Source of the DNA: Dunaliella salina
Lineage: Eukaryota; Chlorophyta; Chlorophyceae; Chlamydomonadales; Dunaliellaceae
Assembly (NCBI GenBank): GCA_002284615.2
Contig: MU069808.1
Span: forward strand, 77,994-141,993
Length of the DNA: 64,000 nucleotides
Direction: 5' to 3'
The first letter of the stretch is position 1. Every line of letters begins with the position of its first letter. A program made the translations under genes and the position numbers. Positions 12,700-22,810 of the stretch are shown in pieces. Below the pieces are notes generated by a model, which was not told the origin of the DNA, did no database searches, and saw only the letters and a list, made by a program, of their open reading frames with translations.

Positions 12700-12807
12700 T
12701 TCCTGGTAGGCGGAACCACACCCCTGTACAGAGCATGCCAGAATGGGCACAAGGAGGTTGCACAGCTCCTCTTGGAGAGGGGTGCGACATTGGATGCGGC
12801 AAACGAG
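12700..12807 (+). CDS. Ankyrin exon downstream of decoy array
   Basis: A 36-codon, phase-0 exon after TTGCTTGTAG, ending AACGAG before GTAAGTTCC. It encodes GGTTPLYRACQNGHKEVAQL followed by LLERGATLDAANE, a well-formed ankyrin repeat. Its first half is the source, or a descendant, of the 91-bp units upstream. Confidence 0.85.
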
Positions 12808-13740
12808 GTAAGTTCCTCGGGCTTCCTACATGTTTCCCATAAAGAAAGGTTGTCATAACAGCAAGCAAGCGGGGCCCTCACCGAAGAGCAGCCACAATGT
12901 AATGCTCATGAACGAATGCAGCAACTAAGCATATGTGCACTAAGCCATGTGATTTAATGTACATGATTGCATGAGGCATGTAGGCCACCAAAAGGATGTG
13001 CATTTAATAAGCAGTAAGTCGTGCAGTTATGTACATGGTTGCGCGAGGCATACAGGCTACTCCACCGCGTGTGCATCAATGCGTACTGGGTTGCGCATTT
13101 ATGGAAGAGAGTGGGTATGACATGCACATACACATACACTCCGCAAGCACCCTCGCGCCCTCAAGGGCAAGCAGGCCAACTCACCAGTCGTGCTTCAATG
13201 TGTACTGAGCAATGCATTTTTGGAAGAGTGGGTATGATGTGCACATGCATGCTGCAAGCGAACTCAAAGCATCACGCTCGCTTGATGGAATTTTCCGCCA
13301 CGGAATGGACGGAATGTTGTAACGCCGTTTCTCTGGCTCGGTCAGAATTGCCTCCTTCAATACAATATTAAAAAGCCGATGAAAGCAGGCCCACTTCAGC
13401 CACACTCGTTTTATTGAGCAGCATTCCCTCACTTACTCAGAAGCATACCTTGGTGCAACCACTCGTTTTTTAGGAGCACGTCATAATTGTTTCACAAGCA
13501 TATTTCCGTATGACCGCATGTTATTTAGGACGTAAACGCGGTCAGAAGCATGTATGTGTGTGACCATGACCAACTAATAAACACGCCAAACTTTTTTTAA
13601 GCATTTCTACGTGCGACCATGATCCATTTGGAAGCATGACTTGCTTGTCTAGAAGGGTGTCTCTGTATGACCATGTCTTATTTAGAAGCATGTTTTCATT
13701 CATTTAGGAGCTTGCCTCCTTACAAACGCACTGCTCGCAG

Positions 13741-13839
13741 GTGGAACAAACGCCCATGTTCATTGCTTGTGAAGAAGGTCATAAGGAGATCGTGCAGCTC
13801 CTCTTGGACGCAGGCGTGGATGTGGACGATGCTAACGAC
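13741..13839 (+). CDS. Ankyrin exon
   Basis: Exactly 99 nt, phase 0, between CTGCTCGCAG and GTAAGCCCC. It encodes a full repeat (TPMFIACEEGHKEIVQLLL followed by DAGVDVDDAND). Confidence 0.85.
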
Positions 13840-13986
13840 GTAAGCCCCTTCCATGCTATTGCATTTTCCAAACCTTCCATACCGCTGAGTTTGATTACAT
13901 AAATGACTGCATGGCATGCAGGCCACCTGAAACATAGAAAGTTCATCACTGTGAGCGTAGGCGAGCACATTTATTGTGGAGTTGTG

Positions 13987-13988
<2 letters not shown>

Positions 13989-14037
<49 letters not shown>

Positions 14038-14266
14038 NNNNNNNNNNNNNNNNNNNNNNNNNNNNNNNNNNNNNNNNNNNNNNNNNNNNNNNNNNNNNNN
14101 NNNNNNNNNNNNNNNNNNNNNNNNNNNNNNNNNNNNNNNNNNNNNNNNNNNNNNNNNNNNNNNNNNNNNNNNNNNNNNNNNNNNNNNNNNNNNNNNNNNN
14201 NNNNNNNNNNNNNNNNNNNNNNNNNNNNNNNNNNNNNNNNNNNNNNNNNNNNTCTCTCTCTCTCTT
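13989..14266. repeat. (CA)n tract, assembly gap, (TC)n tract
   Basis: A CA repeat runs into a block of N from 14038 to 14252, and a short TC repeat follows to about 14266. The gap marks an unresolved dinucleotide region; its true length is unknown. Confidence 0.97.
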
Positions 14267-14360
14267 TGGAGCGCATTAGAAGCAACCTTACTTTCTTTCT
14301 CCTCTTTTGATCTGCTTTTGCAAAAACCTTCCTCCAATGTGCCTACTGCGGTGTTCTCAG

Positions 14361-14413
14361 ATGGAGACACCGCTGTGCTCATTGCAGCCCAGTAAGGTCA
14401 CAAGGATGTGTAC
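14361..14413 (+). pseudogene. Decoy copy of an ankyrin exon start, with stop
   Basis: After TGTTCTCAG the sequence matches the start of the exon at 15428 (DGDTAxLIAAQ), but TAA at 14393 interrupts the frame and the second half of the repeat is missing. The following 70 bases match those after the similar copy at 15293, so both belong to one duplicated block. Confidence 0.75.
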
Positions 14414-14525
14414 AGCTCCAATCAATCTGCCTACATTGCTGCTGTTGGGAAAACTTGCACCAATGCACCTACCTTGCTGTGTTAAGAATGTTTGCTTTTC
14501 GGACAGGTGTACAATATGGATTGTT

Positions 14526-14694
14526 GAAGAATGTAGCATTTTGTTCTGAGCAGCAGAGGGCAGGCAGCAGAGGAATATGGATTGTTGAAGAATGTAGCAT
14601 TTAATTGTGAGCAGCAGCGGGCAGACACTCAGCATTGATTGTTTGTTTGTTTGTTTGTTTGTTTATTTGTTTGTTTATTTATTTATTTGTTTCT

Positions 14695-14749
<55 letters not shown>

Positions 14750-15150
14750 TTCATCTATTCATTTATTTTGTTTTGGAAAATGAAGCATGTTATTATGAGC
14801 AGCAGTGGGCAGGCAGTCGGCCCTTATTTATTCGTTTATTTGTTTACTTATTTATCTTATTTTGGAGGATATAGCATTTTATTGTGAGCAGCAGAGGGCA
14901 GGCAGTCAGCCCTTATTTTATTCATCTATTCATGTATTTTATTTTGGAGAATGTAGCATTTTATTATGAGCAGCAGAGGGCAGGAAGTTAGCCTCTATTT
15001 ATTTTTGTTATTTATTTATTTGTTTATTTTGGAAAATATAGCGTTATTATGAGCAGCAGAAGGCAGGCAGTCAGCCTTGATTTTAAATATCTATTTTATT
15101 TTGGAGGGAGTAGCATTTTATTATGAGCAGCAGAGGGCAGGCAGTCAGCT
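14526..15150. repeat. GAGCAGCAGAGGGCAGGCAG repeat with TTTA/TTTG tracts
   Basis: Seven copies of a block beginning near 'gaatgtagcattttattatg' and ending 'cagcagagggcaggcagtca' (about 14,526, 14,589, 14,776, 14,864, 14,946, 15,031 and 15,103) are separated by TTTG/TTTA tetranucleotide tracts. The longest tract is 14,636-14,770. Confidence 0.93.
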
Positions 15151-15292
15151 CTAATTGGGTTCAGTAACGGTGTCAGGTGGAGGTTTGCAAATTTGTAAAA
15201 CTGTACATGGTTTTGCACAGTGGTATACGAGTAATGTTTTTGCGACCAAGGATTTTTGTGCAAATTCGGATGCTGATGGATCACCATGCATG

Positions 15293-15352
15293 GACGGAGA
15301 AACCGCTTTGCTCATCGCATCCCAGTATGGTCACAAGGATGTTGATGTACAA
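15293..15352 (+). pseudogene. Second decoy copy of an ankyrin exon start
   Basis: This matches the real exon at 15428 for about 55 bases (DGETALLIASQYGHKDV), then diverges into the same filler that follows the 14361 copy. The offset to the real exon is 135 bp. Confidence 0.75.
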
Positions 15353-15427
15353 CTCCAATCAATGTGCCTATATCGCTGCTGTTGGGAAAACTTACTCCAA
15401 TGTGCCTACCTTGCTGTGTTACCTCAG

Positions 15428-15517
15428 GACGGAGACACCGCTTTGCTCATTGCAGCCCAAATTGGTCACAAGGATGTTGTTCAGCTCCTCTTGGATAAGG
15501 GCGCCGATCCAAACAAG
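15428..15517 (+). CDS. Ankyrin exon
   Basis: Ninety nt, phase 0, between TTACCTCAG and GTGTGT. It encodes DGDTALLIAAQIGHKDVVQL followed by LLDKGADPNK, a complete canonical repeat. Confidence 0.85.
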
Positions 15518-15905
15518 GTGTGTGTTTCCTGCAGCATAAACTACCAGAGGGGGGCAACTGGCCTATTACATGCACTGAATAATGACAAAAAATCTGAGGA
15601 CCAGACTAGGATCGTTTTTCACCCCCAATTGATTGCAACCTCCAAGAACTCTGCTCACGTCCTGCAAAAGGCCGCAAGCTCTTGGGAACAAAGGCAAGAC
15701 TCTCCCATACAAAGGCAAGACAAGGCTTTCCCCTGACAAATGGCCGGACTCTCTCCCGACAACGGCAAGACTCTCCCCTGACAAAGTCAAGGCCTCTTAG
15801 GCCTCCACACAGGCAAGGCAGGCAACAGCAAGGGATGCAGACAGCTCACTGCAATTTGAGCACAGGCAGGTTGGGTTGGAGACTGATCCCCCTCTCCTGC
15901 CGCGC

Positions 15906-16085
15906 ACCATGCCTCTTGAGCACACACCATGCCTCTTGAGCACACACCATGCCTCTTGAGCACACACCATGCCTCTTGAGCACACACCATGCCTCTTGAG
16001 CACACACCATGCCTCTTGAGCACACACCATGCCTCTTGAGCACACACCATGCCTCTTGAGCACACACCATGCCTCTTGAGCACAC
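15906..16085. repeat. 20-bp minisatellite, nine near-perfect copies
   Basis: The unit accatgcctcttgagcacac is repeated about nine times almost without change. This suggests a recent expansion. Cys-rich frames on the minus strand (AQEAWCVLKRHGVCSR) are by-products of the repeat. Confidence 0.97.
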
Positions 16086-16499
16086 ACTGGAGAGGCTAAC
16101 GGAGGTGGGTAGGGTTTTGCCTCCTCGACACCAAGGTTTCACGGACACTGAGTGTCCGAGGGCATTGTCCCCTGACAAGAAAAGTAATGTGCTCAAGACC
16201 TTGCGCAAGCATGTTCCAAAGAAGCCACTGTCACTCATCACAGCAGCCCTGGGTGCAAACAGTGCAACAGTTCAGCAGTCTCTCAGTGAACAGAAAAACA
16301 GGAAAACAGTTCAGCAGTGAAACAGTTAAACAGTCTCTCCAGCTGGGTTTGTTCCAAAAGACAACACAGCCCCTGCAGTCTCCAATGCTCACATAGATGC
16401 GCACCACAAATGCACTGCAGTAGAAACAGGAAAACTGCGTAGGCAGTAAGGGGGAAATCCCTACAGCCGGTTTTGAAGGAGTTAAGGAGTGTTACCGCT

Positions 16500-16612
16500 T
16501 TTACACCTTCAAGGATATCTCAGCGGCTCCAACCCCGACCTCTAGGAGACCGGCGCATGTCCGAGCAAGTCTGAACAACTTGACCCCACCGGTTTTCCGC
16601 CAGTTTTAAAGA
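16500..16612. repeat. tRNA-like dispersed repeat, copy 1
   Basis: Similar to 18,655-18,745: both contain 'gagcggtt.gaaccccgacct' and end 'caacttgaccccacc.gtttt'. The second copy contains GGTTCGAACCC, a good internal Pol III B-box, but no cloverleaf could be folded convincingly. It may be a degenerate tRNA-derived SINE. Confidence 0.45.
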
Positions 16613-16802
16613 GCATCATAATTTTGGGGTTGCACTTGCTGCTTCACGTCCTCCAGACTATATCTTCCAGGAATACCTCTTAAGGGGGGTTAAGGTTGAC
16701 AATGATTAATTCACTGCAATTATGTCACCTGGAAATGCGCCTGCACTTGTTTTGCAATATTGTTGTTAACTCTGTTCTTCAAGTTCTGATTAAGAGCTAG
16801 AC

Positions 16803-16995
16803 CATCGTGGCTGCGCTGCTTGCAGAGTGACCAAACACTTTTGCTTGATTCTGTTCTTTATGTTGCGAATGACAGCTAGTATGCACCATTGCATGGCTGC
16901 GCTGCTTGCAGGGTGACCAAACATTTTTGCTTGATTCTGTTCTTTATGTTGTGAATGAGAGCTAGCATGCACCATTGTGGCTGCGCTGCTTACAG
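16803..16995 (+). repeat. Two decoy copies of acceptor and start of last ankyrin exon
   Basis: Units with 'ggctgcgctgcttgcag' followed by '.gtgaccaaacattttgctt' begin near 16810 and 16894. The third copy, at 16980, is the real acceptor (CTGCTTACAG) and exon. Filler 'gattctgttctttatgttg' separates them. Confidence 0.92.
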
Positions 16996-17089
16996 GGTGA
17001 CCAAACGCCTTTGCTTGTTGCCAGCGAAGCAGGGCACAAGGATATCGTGGAAATGCTGGAACGGGCCAGCAGCTGACAAGACAAACAAT
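16996..17089 (+). pseudogene. Ankyrin exon with frameshift and stop
   Basis: It starts GDQTPLLVASEAGHKDIVEM in frame, then reaches TGA at 17074-17076. The downstream half (ADKTNN before GTAAGTTC) is in another frame. The exon is 94 nt rather than 99, so a small deletion has broken it. Either the protein ends here or the exon is dead. Confidence 0.75.
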
Positions 17090-17792
17090 GTAAGTTCATT
17101 CCACAGTGTCGCATTCATGCATGACCGTTTGAACCATGCAAGCCACTCAAAAATGGCAAGCATTGGCATGTGCGTTGGCGCACGCGTCCTTGGTTGAGTG
17201 GATGTGCATTTGAGCCCATGGTGCAGTGGGCCAAGGGCTGTGGGTACACATGCGCCCATGCCTGCATAATTATGGGCACAAGCTTATGCACAATTGTTGG
17301 CACACTGGGCAAGTGCATGTGTGTCCAGTGTTGCGACGAGCGAAGAAGGTATATGATGGGCAAATGCATCTTGTTTGAAATGTTTACTCTACTGCCTTTT
17401 GTGGAAATGAAGTGAGCATTTCTTTAGCAGTTTCTTGCAATTATGTATCCTCGCAAGCACTCAATGCAATTTCTTGCATCTGAACCCTTGCAAGCACACA
17501 GTGTCTCATGAACAGAGTTGGGTCGCAACCTTGCAAAGCCTTGTTGAGGGTGAGGCTCAGAGAGGCCTGGCAAGCCTCTTTTCAATAATGGGCGTCCCTC
17601 TGTGCCACAAAGCGCAACCCCCCAATGGAGAATTGCAAAGGATGTGATCGAATATTTCAAAGATGCACAGAAACTCTGGAAGTGAAATAGCGCGCTGAAA
17701 GTGCTGCGGGATGACACTTAGGATGGTACTCTGCTGCGACTGGGCAACGTGGGTAGTTTTCTGCTGCTTCATGATTCTTGGCTCACACTGTC

Positions 17793-17890
17793 AGGATTGG
17801 CCAATTCCATATAATTATGCCATAAAATTTGTATTTTTCCTGCCAAAAAGCGAATATGTACAGCATGTTGGTACGGAATTGGCCAACCCT
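17793..17890. mobile_element. Short inverted-repeat element (TTGGCCAATTCC family), copy 2
   Basis: A 98-bp element with terminal repeats AGGATTGGCCAATTCC and GGAATTGGCCAACCCT, which match in 15 of 16 positions. The interior is AT-rich. Related to the element at 10,309-10,409. Confidence 0.75.
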
Positions 17891-18062
17891 ACTTTTTTCC
17901 TAGGTGCTGTGCTGGGTGACAAGAGTAGTTGGTTTGCAGCAGTTCAGGGGATCTGATGTGATGGCGGATGCTGTATTCAATGCCTGAAGCCCAAAATGAT
18001 TGGATGTGAAGGAGGATTGTTTAGGAGCAGCGTTACTCAAAGGGGCATGGCAACCATCATCG

Positions 18063-18092
18063 TCATCAGCAGCAGCAGCAGCAGCAGCAGCA
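18063..18092. repeat. (CAG)n and nearby (TTCAG)5
   Basis: A short CAG run, with five TTCAG units at about 18,301-18,326. There is no coding context. Confidence 0.9.
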
Positions 18093-18654
18093 AGCAGACA
18101 TTAGCAACGCATGCCAGGCGACAGGCTAGGTGTGGGCTGCCATCAAATGGCACAAGCTGGGCAAATCCCATGGTCTGAAGTGGCATAAGTGGGCTGTTAT
18201 GGCTTTGTAAGGGCAAAACGTGAATCCTCACAATGGTAACTTTAAGTCATCATTGATAAGGCTTGGCTCCCCCTGATGCAACCCACCTGGGGCATCGCCT
18301 TTCAGTTCAGTTCAGTTCAGTTCAGTGGGGGCTTTTTCAAAAAGGGTGGAAGATGTGCCCGCACCCCTGGCATCTTGCTGAGGCTGCAACACAAAATGGA
18401 GGATGCAAGCAGCAAATTGTGTTGTTATGCTGCACGATTAAACCACATTTTTGTAAGCATGCAGCAGTGTGGTATTTGTGAGCTGATGGATGAGCACACA
18501 AGCGTCTTTTTGAGCCCATGGATGAGAAGATTAATTCAAGCAAGCCAAACAACGGATGAATAATGCAATGCTGCACGTGTTTTCAAGGTGTCACAGTTGG
18601 TTGTGCACTGTAGTAGCTTTTGAGGATGAAAGGAAGGAAGGAGTGTTTACGCTG

Positions 18655-18745
18655 TAAACAAGGGCATCTGAGCGGTTCGAACCCCCGACCTCCTGAGAGA
18701 TCGTGCCGAACAAGTCCGGGCAACTTGACCCCACCAGTTTTCTAC
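18655..18745. repeat. tRNA-like dispersed repeat, copy 2
   Basis: Paired with 16,500-16,612. It holds GGTTCGAACCC at 18674-18684. Nearby, the block 'aggcactgactgcctcaagg' occurs twice (about 18,772 and 18,910). Confidence 0.45.
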
Positions 18746-20500
18746 ATGTTATAGCTTCAAGGACGAAAGCCAGGCACTGACTGCCTCAAGGCAGGCAGGA
18801 GGCGAGGAGGAGAAAAAGAAGGAGGACGAGGATACATAATGAAATGATGCACCTGTTTTCGAGACGTCGCAATTGGTTGTGCACTATTGTAGCTTTGAGG
18901 ATGAAAGCCAGGCACTGACTGCCTCAAGGCAGGTAGGAGGAGAAGGAGGAGAGGAAGACATGGGTGGTTGTCCTACAGCAACAAGTGTCAGGTTGATCAG
19001 GCATCTTGTACAGGAGTGTGTACGCACTCTGTGCCTGGAGCGTTTCCTTTACCTGGGTGGCATGTCAAATCTTTGTATCGCATCATTGTTTAGGTGTTTG
19101 AGCAGGTTTTGTTTTTCGGGGTAGTGTACTGGTGGTTGGCGTTTGGTTGGTATTTTTATGGGTATCGCCATTGTCATATTTTGCTGGGAAGGCAAGCTGA
19201 GGATGCCACCAAAGCGTGGAATTAATTGTCTAAAAGGTGAATCCCGGAGTGAGGCTGAGGTTGTGGCACTGCGTATCTCGGTTGTTTATTTGAAGCTGTG
19301 CACCGCATCGGTCAAGTGCCCTAATGCAAAGGCCACTAATGAGGATATTGTCTTTGCTGCAACGTTCTCTAGGAGGAGGCTTTGGGACATGTTGGTCGAT
19401 AGGTCATCAGCTAGAGGCAACTTAATGAGGCCTGCCCCCCCCCCCCGCAATCAGAGCTTTGATATTTCCCTTTGATTGTTTTGCTTCGAGTTGGGCTGCT
19501 GTGATGACCACTGTGATGCTGTGATGACCACTGTGATGGAGTTGGGCTGTGATGATGGAGTTTGCTTGGAGTTGGGCTGTGATGACCACTGTGATGACCA
19601 CTGTGATGCTGTGATGACCAAGTCTTTCACTCATGGAGTTGGGCTGCTGTGATGACCAAGTCTTTCACTCATGGAGTTGGGCTGCTGTGATGACCAAGTC
19701 TTTCACTCATGGAGTTGGGCTGCTGTGATGACCAAGTCTTTCACTCATGGAGTTGGGCTGTGATGACCAAGTCTTTCACTCATGGAGTTGGGCTGTGATG
19801 ACCAAGTCTTTCACTCATGATCTGACCACATGTGGCCCATCAATCCCAGGTCTCATGAGAGGTTGTTCGATGCAAGTGTTGGGTTTGAAGAGATTGTAGG
19901 AGGCTGGATTGCTTGATGACATAGCTCCAAATGATTTTGAGATCGCTGCAGAACAAATTTTGCCTGTTAAATGGAACGCTCAAGCTCGCTAAGCCCGGCA
20001 CTGTTCAGTTTTTGGGGTTGGGGAAGTTTGGCTTTACTCCGTTAAGAAAGTATGAAAGTGGACAGACTTTTCCAGTTGGTTACTTGTTTGGTGAGCAGGA
20101 GATGCTGTGGTGTCCTATGATGAAATGATGAAATGATAACAATCGTATTTCGCGTAGATCAAGGGATGCCCTGGCCCAAAATTGTTCACGTCTTTCCTGT
20201 TGCATTGCTGCTGCAGTACTGCCTGAGATTCATGTTTCTGTTTTTGTTTGATGGTTCTGTCGATCGTTTGTCCTGTATGATGGGGTCTGCTGTGGTGCAT
20301 GGATTTATCCCACAAGCATGAGCAAGGCTAGGCAAATGATGGCCTTGCAGATCAATTCTTTAGCTTGGCACAAGAAGGGACTCACAGTTAGTGCCAGCGC
20401 TGACTGTTGGGCCTTTCTTGAATGCACGCTGATAACTTCCAGACAGACTTTTGCTTTTTACTTTCTCTTTTGGCGCGAGGCGTTGTGAGGGCCATCATGG
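18746..20500. other. No recognised gene; unassigned open frames
   Basis: Plus-strand frames of about 60-110 codons (18,873-19,124, 19,143-19,475, 19,931-20,321) have protein-like but unrecognised translations and no clear splice joints. They could be remnants of a mobile element. About 80 bp near 20,370-20,450 resemble 35,590-35,665 ('agaagggactcac', 'tgactgttggg'). Confidence 0.4.
19495..19820. repeat. GAGTTGGGCTG / GATGACCAAGTCTTTC minisatellite
   Basis: Units of about 43-46 bp built from 'gtgatgaccaagtctttcac' and 'tcatggagttgggctg' repeat at least five times, preceded by shorter 'gtgatgaccact' units. Confidence 0.93.
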
Positions 20501-20502
20501 TC

Positions 20503-20905
20503 AATGGTTACAATGGTTACAATGTTTAGGGATCTTCGGCCAGAGCGTTCGGCTGATCAGTCTGTGACTCGTCTACGCCAGTCAAAAATATATCCATGAG
20601 ATCAGAAATGCAATGGAAAAGCTTGTTGTTCTTCTGGGAAAGAGAATCAAAGACCAAGGGCGCGGGGACATGTTGCACGCGAGGTCCAGTTCGAGAGAAA
20701 CTGGCTAACTGTTAAAACAGCACAAAATACTTCCGCCTAACTTGGTACACCTCAGGACACGAGCACTTAAAGAGGACGTGGGCCTCATCTTGATCCTCCT
20801 GCAGGTTGCACCTATCATCACAAATGGCAGACTCCTCACTCTGGGACCAAATAGTTCTGTCAACACGCAGGGTGAGCACGCTATTTAAATTGACTATCAT
20901 TACGC
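20503..20905 (-). mobile_element. 5'-truncated LINE copy L1
   Basis: The sense strand is minus. It ends at low coordinate in a tail of 'gtaaccatt' units, preceded by the 3' hairpin region. Its translation keeps the zinc-finger C-terminus (CNLQEDQDEAHVLFKCSCPE and a VRRKY motif) typical of the other copies. Confidence 0.8.
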
Positions 20906-21212
20906 AGGGTTACAAGGGTTACAAGGAGTTGGCCTGCAGCCAGAGAATCTGGCTGATCGGCTGCTGGTGAAACATTTTCAACCAGCATCAAAAATTGAAA
21001 CCAATTCCGACAAAAGTTTCGAAAATCTGCGCGAGTCTTGATTCAGAAAAGCATTGACTTCAAGATCAGTCAAACAGTGGAACCTCGCCAAGAAAGGAAT
21101 AAAGTCAGTGTTTGGGAGCTGGGCAAAAAAGTGAAATGGTCTGAAAAAATCAATAAGCATGTCCTTGCATTTTCTTCGCGGCTCACACACTTCAAAGTGC
21201 TTGCAATAGATT
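20906..21212 (-). mobile_element. 5'-truncated LINE copy L2
   Basis: The tail is made of 'cccttgtaa' units (plus strand 'ggttacaagggttacaagg'), then hairpin CAGCC...GGCTG at 20937-20955. Its translation keeps a CEPRRKCKD...FNxF-like C-terminal end. It is related to L7 and L10. Confidence 0.8.
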
Positions 21213-22188
21213 TGATTTAGATTTAGATTTACATTTGGGGACCTTCAGCCAGATTGTTCGACTGATTGGCCTGTGACTGGTCCTCGCCAGCCAACATAAT
21301 ATCCATAAGCTCAGACATAAACAAATAAAGCTTGTTGTGTTGCAAGAGGAAATCCTGTACACCCTGGACACTAACTTGCTGTAAATAAGGTTGTTCCGTT
21401 GAAAAAACACATGGGAAGCAGTTGAACAGGTAAGCATACTTTCTCCTCAAATCACAAACAGCTGCGTTTCTGCACGTCAAAAGGGCATGGACTTCATCCT
21501 GAACCTCATCACTAGAGCAGCAATCACACATGAGAGAGTTTTGAGAATCCCAAGCCGCTGTCTCTACCTTCAACCTGTGTGCCCTAAGTCTGAATCGGCT
21601 AACATTCCTTACGACATGTTGAGACAGATCCAAATGCATGTGTCTCGGCAAGCGGGCTGGGGCACGCACATTGTGGTCAAAAGGCACTGCAAACAAAGTT
21701 TGATAGTTTGCCAATTTACTGTAAGTCTCCCGAGGGTTTGCTCCCTCAACATCTCTCCACACTGCCCGCAACCTGTGCCTGAGGCCAGCAGTGAACTCTT
21801 GAGTAGAAATAGGTGTACCCTGCCGCACAGCTTCAACAAAGGAATCACAGCGCCGCAATCCTTGAAAGGCATCTGAAACTTGAGCAGTCCAATGCTTGCA
21901 ATAGAAAAGAGTGTGTTTCTTGTCTTGCACATCAGCACAATCACACTTGTCGCAAATGTTTGAGCCACCCTGCCATTTACAAGACTCGACCTTTAAGCAG
22001 TGAGCCCGAAGTCTCAACCTGCTCACATTCCTCATGACTCCTTTGTCAAGATCCCTAAATAAGTAAGATGGAATACAAAAGAGAGTGCGTGCTGTTTGAT
22101 TCAAAGGCATCCCACACCAATGATGATAAGTCACTGCTTTCTTGTTCACCACCTGCGGATTTAGATATTTATTTACGCAGTATATGGC
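21213..22188 (-). mobile_element. 5'-truncated LINE copy L3 with 307-codon open frame
   Basis: The tail is 'taaatc' units; the hairpin is at 21246-21264. A continuous frame from 22152 to 21229 encodes the post-polymerase region of a LINE ORF2. It holds two cysteine/histidine zinc-finger blocks (C..C...QDKKHTLFYC and CDCC...QDEVHALLTC) where other copies have one. The two halves look like different LINE segments joined in frame near 21,895. Confidence 0.85.
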
Positions 22189-22810
22189 AAGAGAGGTTCA
22201 GAGATTTACAAAGATTTACAGAGATTTCAATGGGGGGACCTTCAGCCAGATTGTTCGACTGATCGGCCTGTGACTGGTCCTCGCCAGCCAACGTAATATC
22301 CATAAGCTCAGAAATAAACAAACAAAGCTTGTTATCAAGGTTCAGAGACGAGTGGCGAGGAGTTTGCACTGGAGCACGCAGGTTAGAATGAAAAGGAACG
22401 CCAAAATAAGACTGATAGAGGGACACAGAGTTTCGAGGCACGCTCATCGCATCAGTAGCAGCAGTGTTCCAGACGTCCCGCAGTCTCAATCTCAGATCAT
22501 CAGCAAACTCCTGAATCTTGATCGGTGCACCCCTCCATACTGCTTACATGTACTCATCACACTTCCGCAGCCCTTGAAGTCCATCCAGCATCTGGGCAGT
22601 CCAACATCCAGCAGCCCTTGAGTGCATATTGCAATCAGCCTGAAATACCTCCTTAAGGGTTGTGCTGTTGCAGTCCAGCATACTGTTGTACAGCTTGATC
22701 ACAGATCTGAACCAAAAGAACTGTAAGGGCTCATGGCCGCACTCTTGCAGCACTGTCCAGTTAGAAGTGGTACGCTTCACACCCAGAGTGCGCTTCAAGA
22801 AACCCAAGTG
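22189..22810 (-). mobile_element. 5'-truncated LINE copy L4 with internal deletion
   Basis: The tail is 'gtaaatct' units; the hairpin is at 22243-22261. The C-terminal frame (22489-22169) passes directly from the TPRHSSLNLD segment to NKLCLFISELMDI, so the zinc-finger block present in L3 and L5 is missing. Confidence 0.8.

Noticed and set aside
14636..14887. Hydrophobic Leu/Phe/Tyr/Ile frames resembling membrane proteins
   Set aside because: Translations of TTTA/TTTG tetranucleotide tracts.
15787..16241. Cys-rich repetitive protein on the minus strand
   Set aside because: A 20-bp unit read in three frames; no start context, splice signals or non-repeat domain.
21213..21235. Telomere-like repeat (ttagat units)
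   Set aside because: Units are six bases without the GGG of plant/algal telomeres, and they sit at the 3' end of a LINE copy as its tail.
21229..22152. Host gene encoding a 307-residue zinc-finger protein
   Set aside because: Every part matches the ORF2 C-terminus of neighbouring LINE copies, and it ends in the LINE hairpin and tail.
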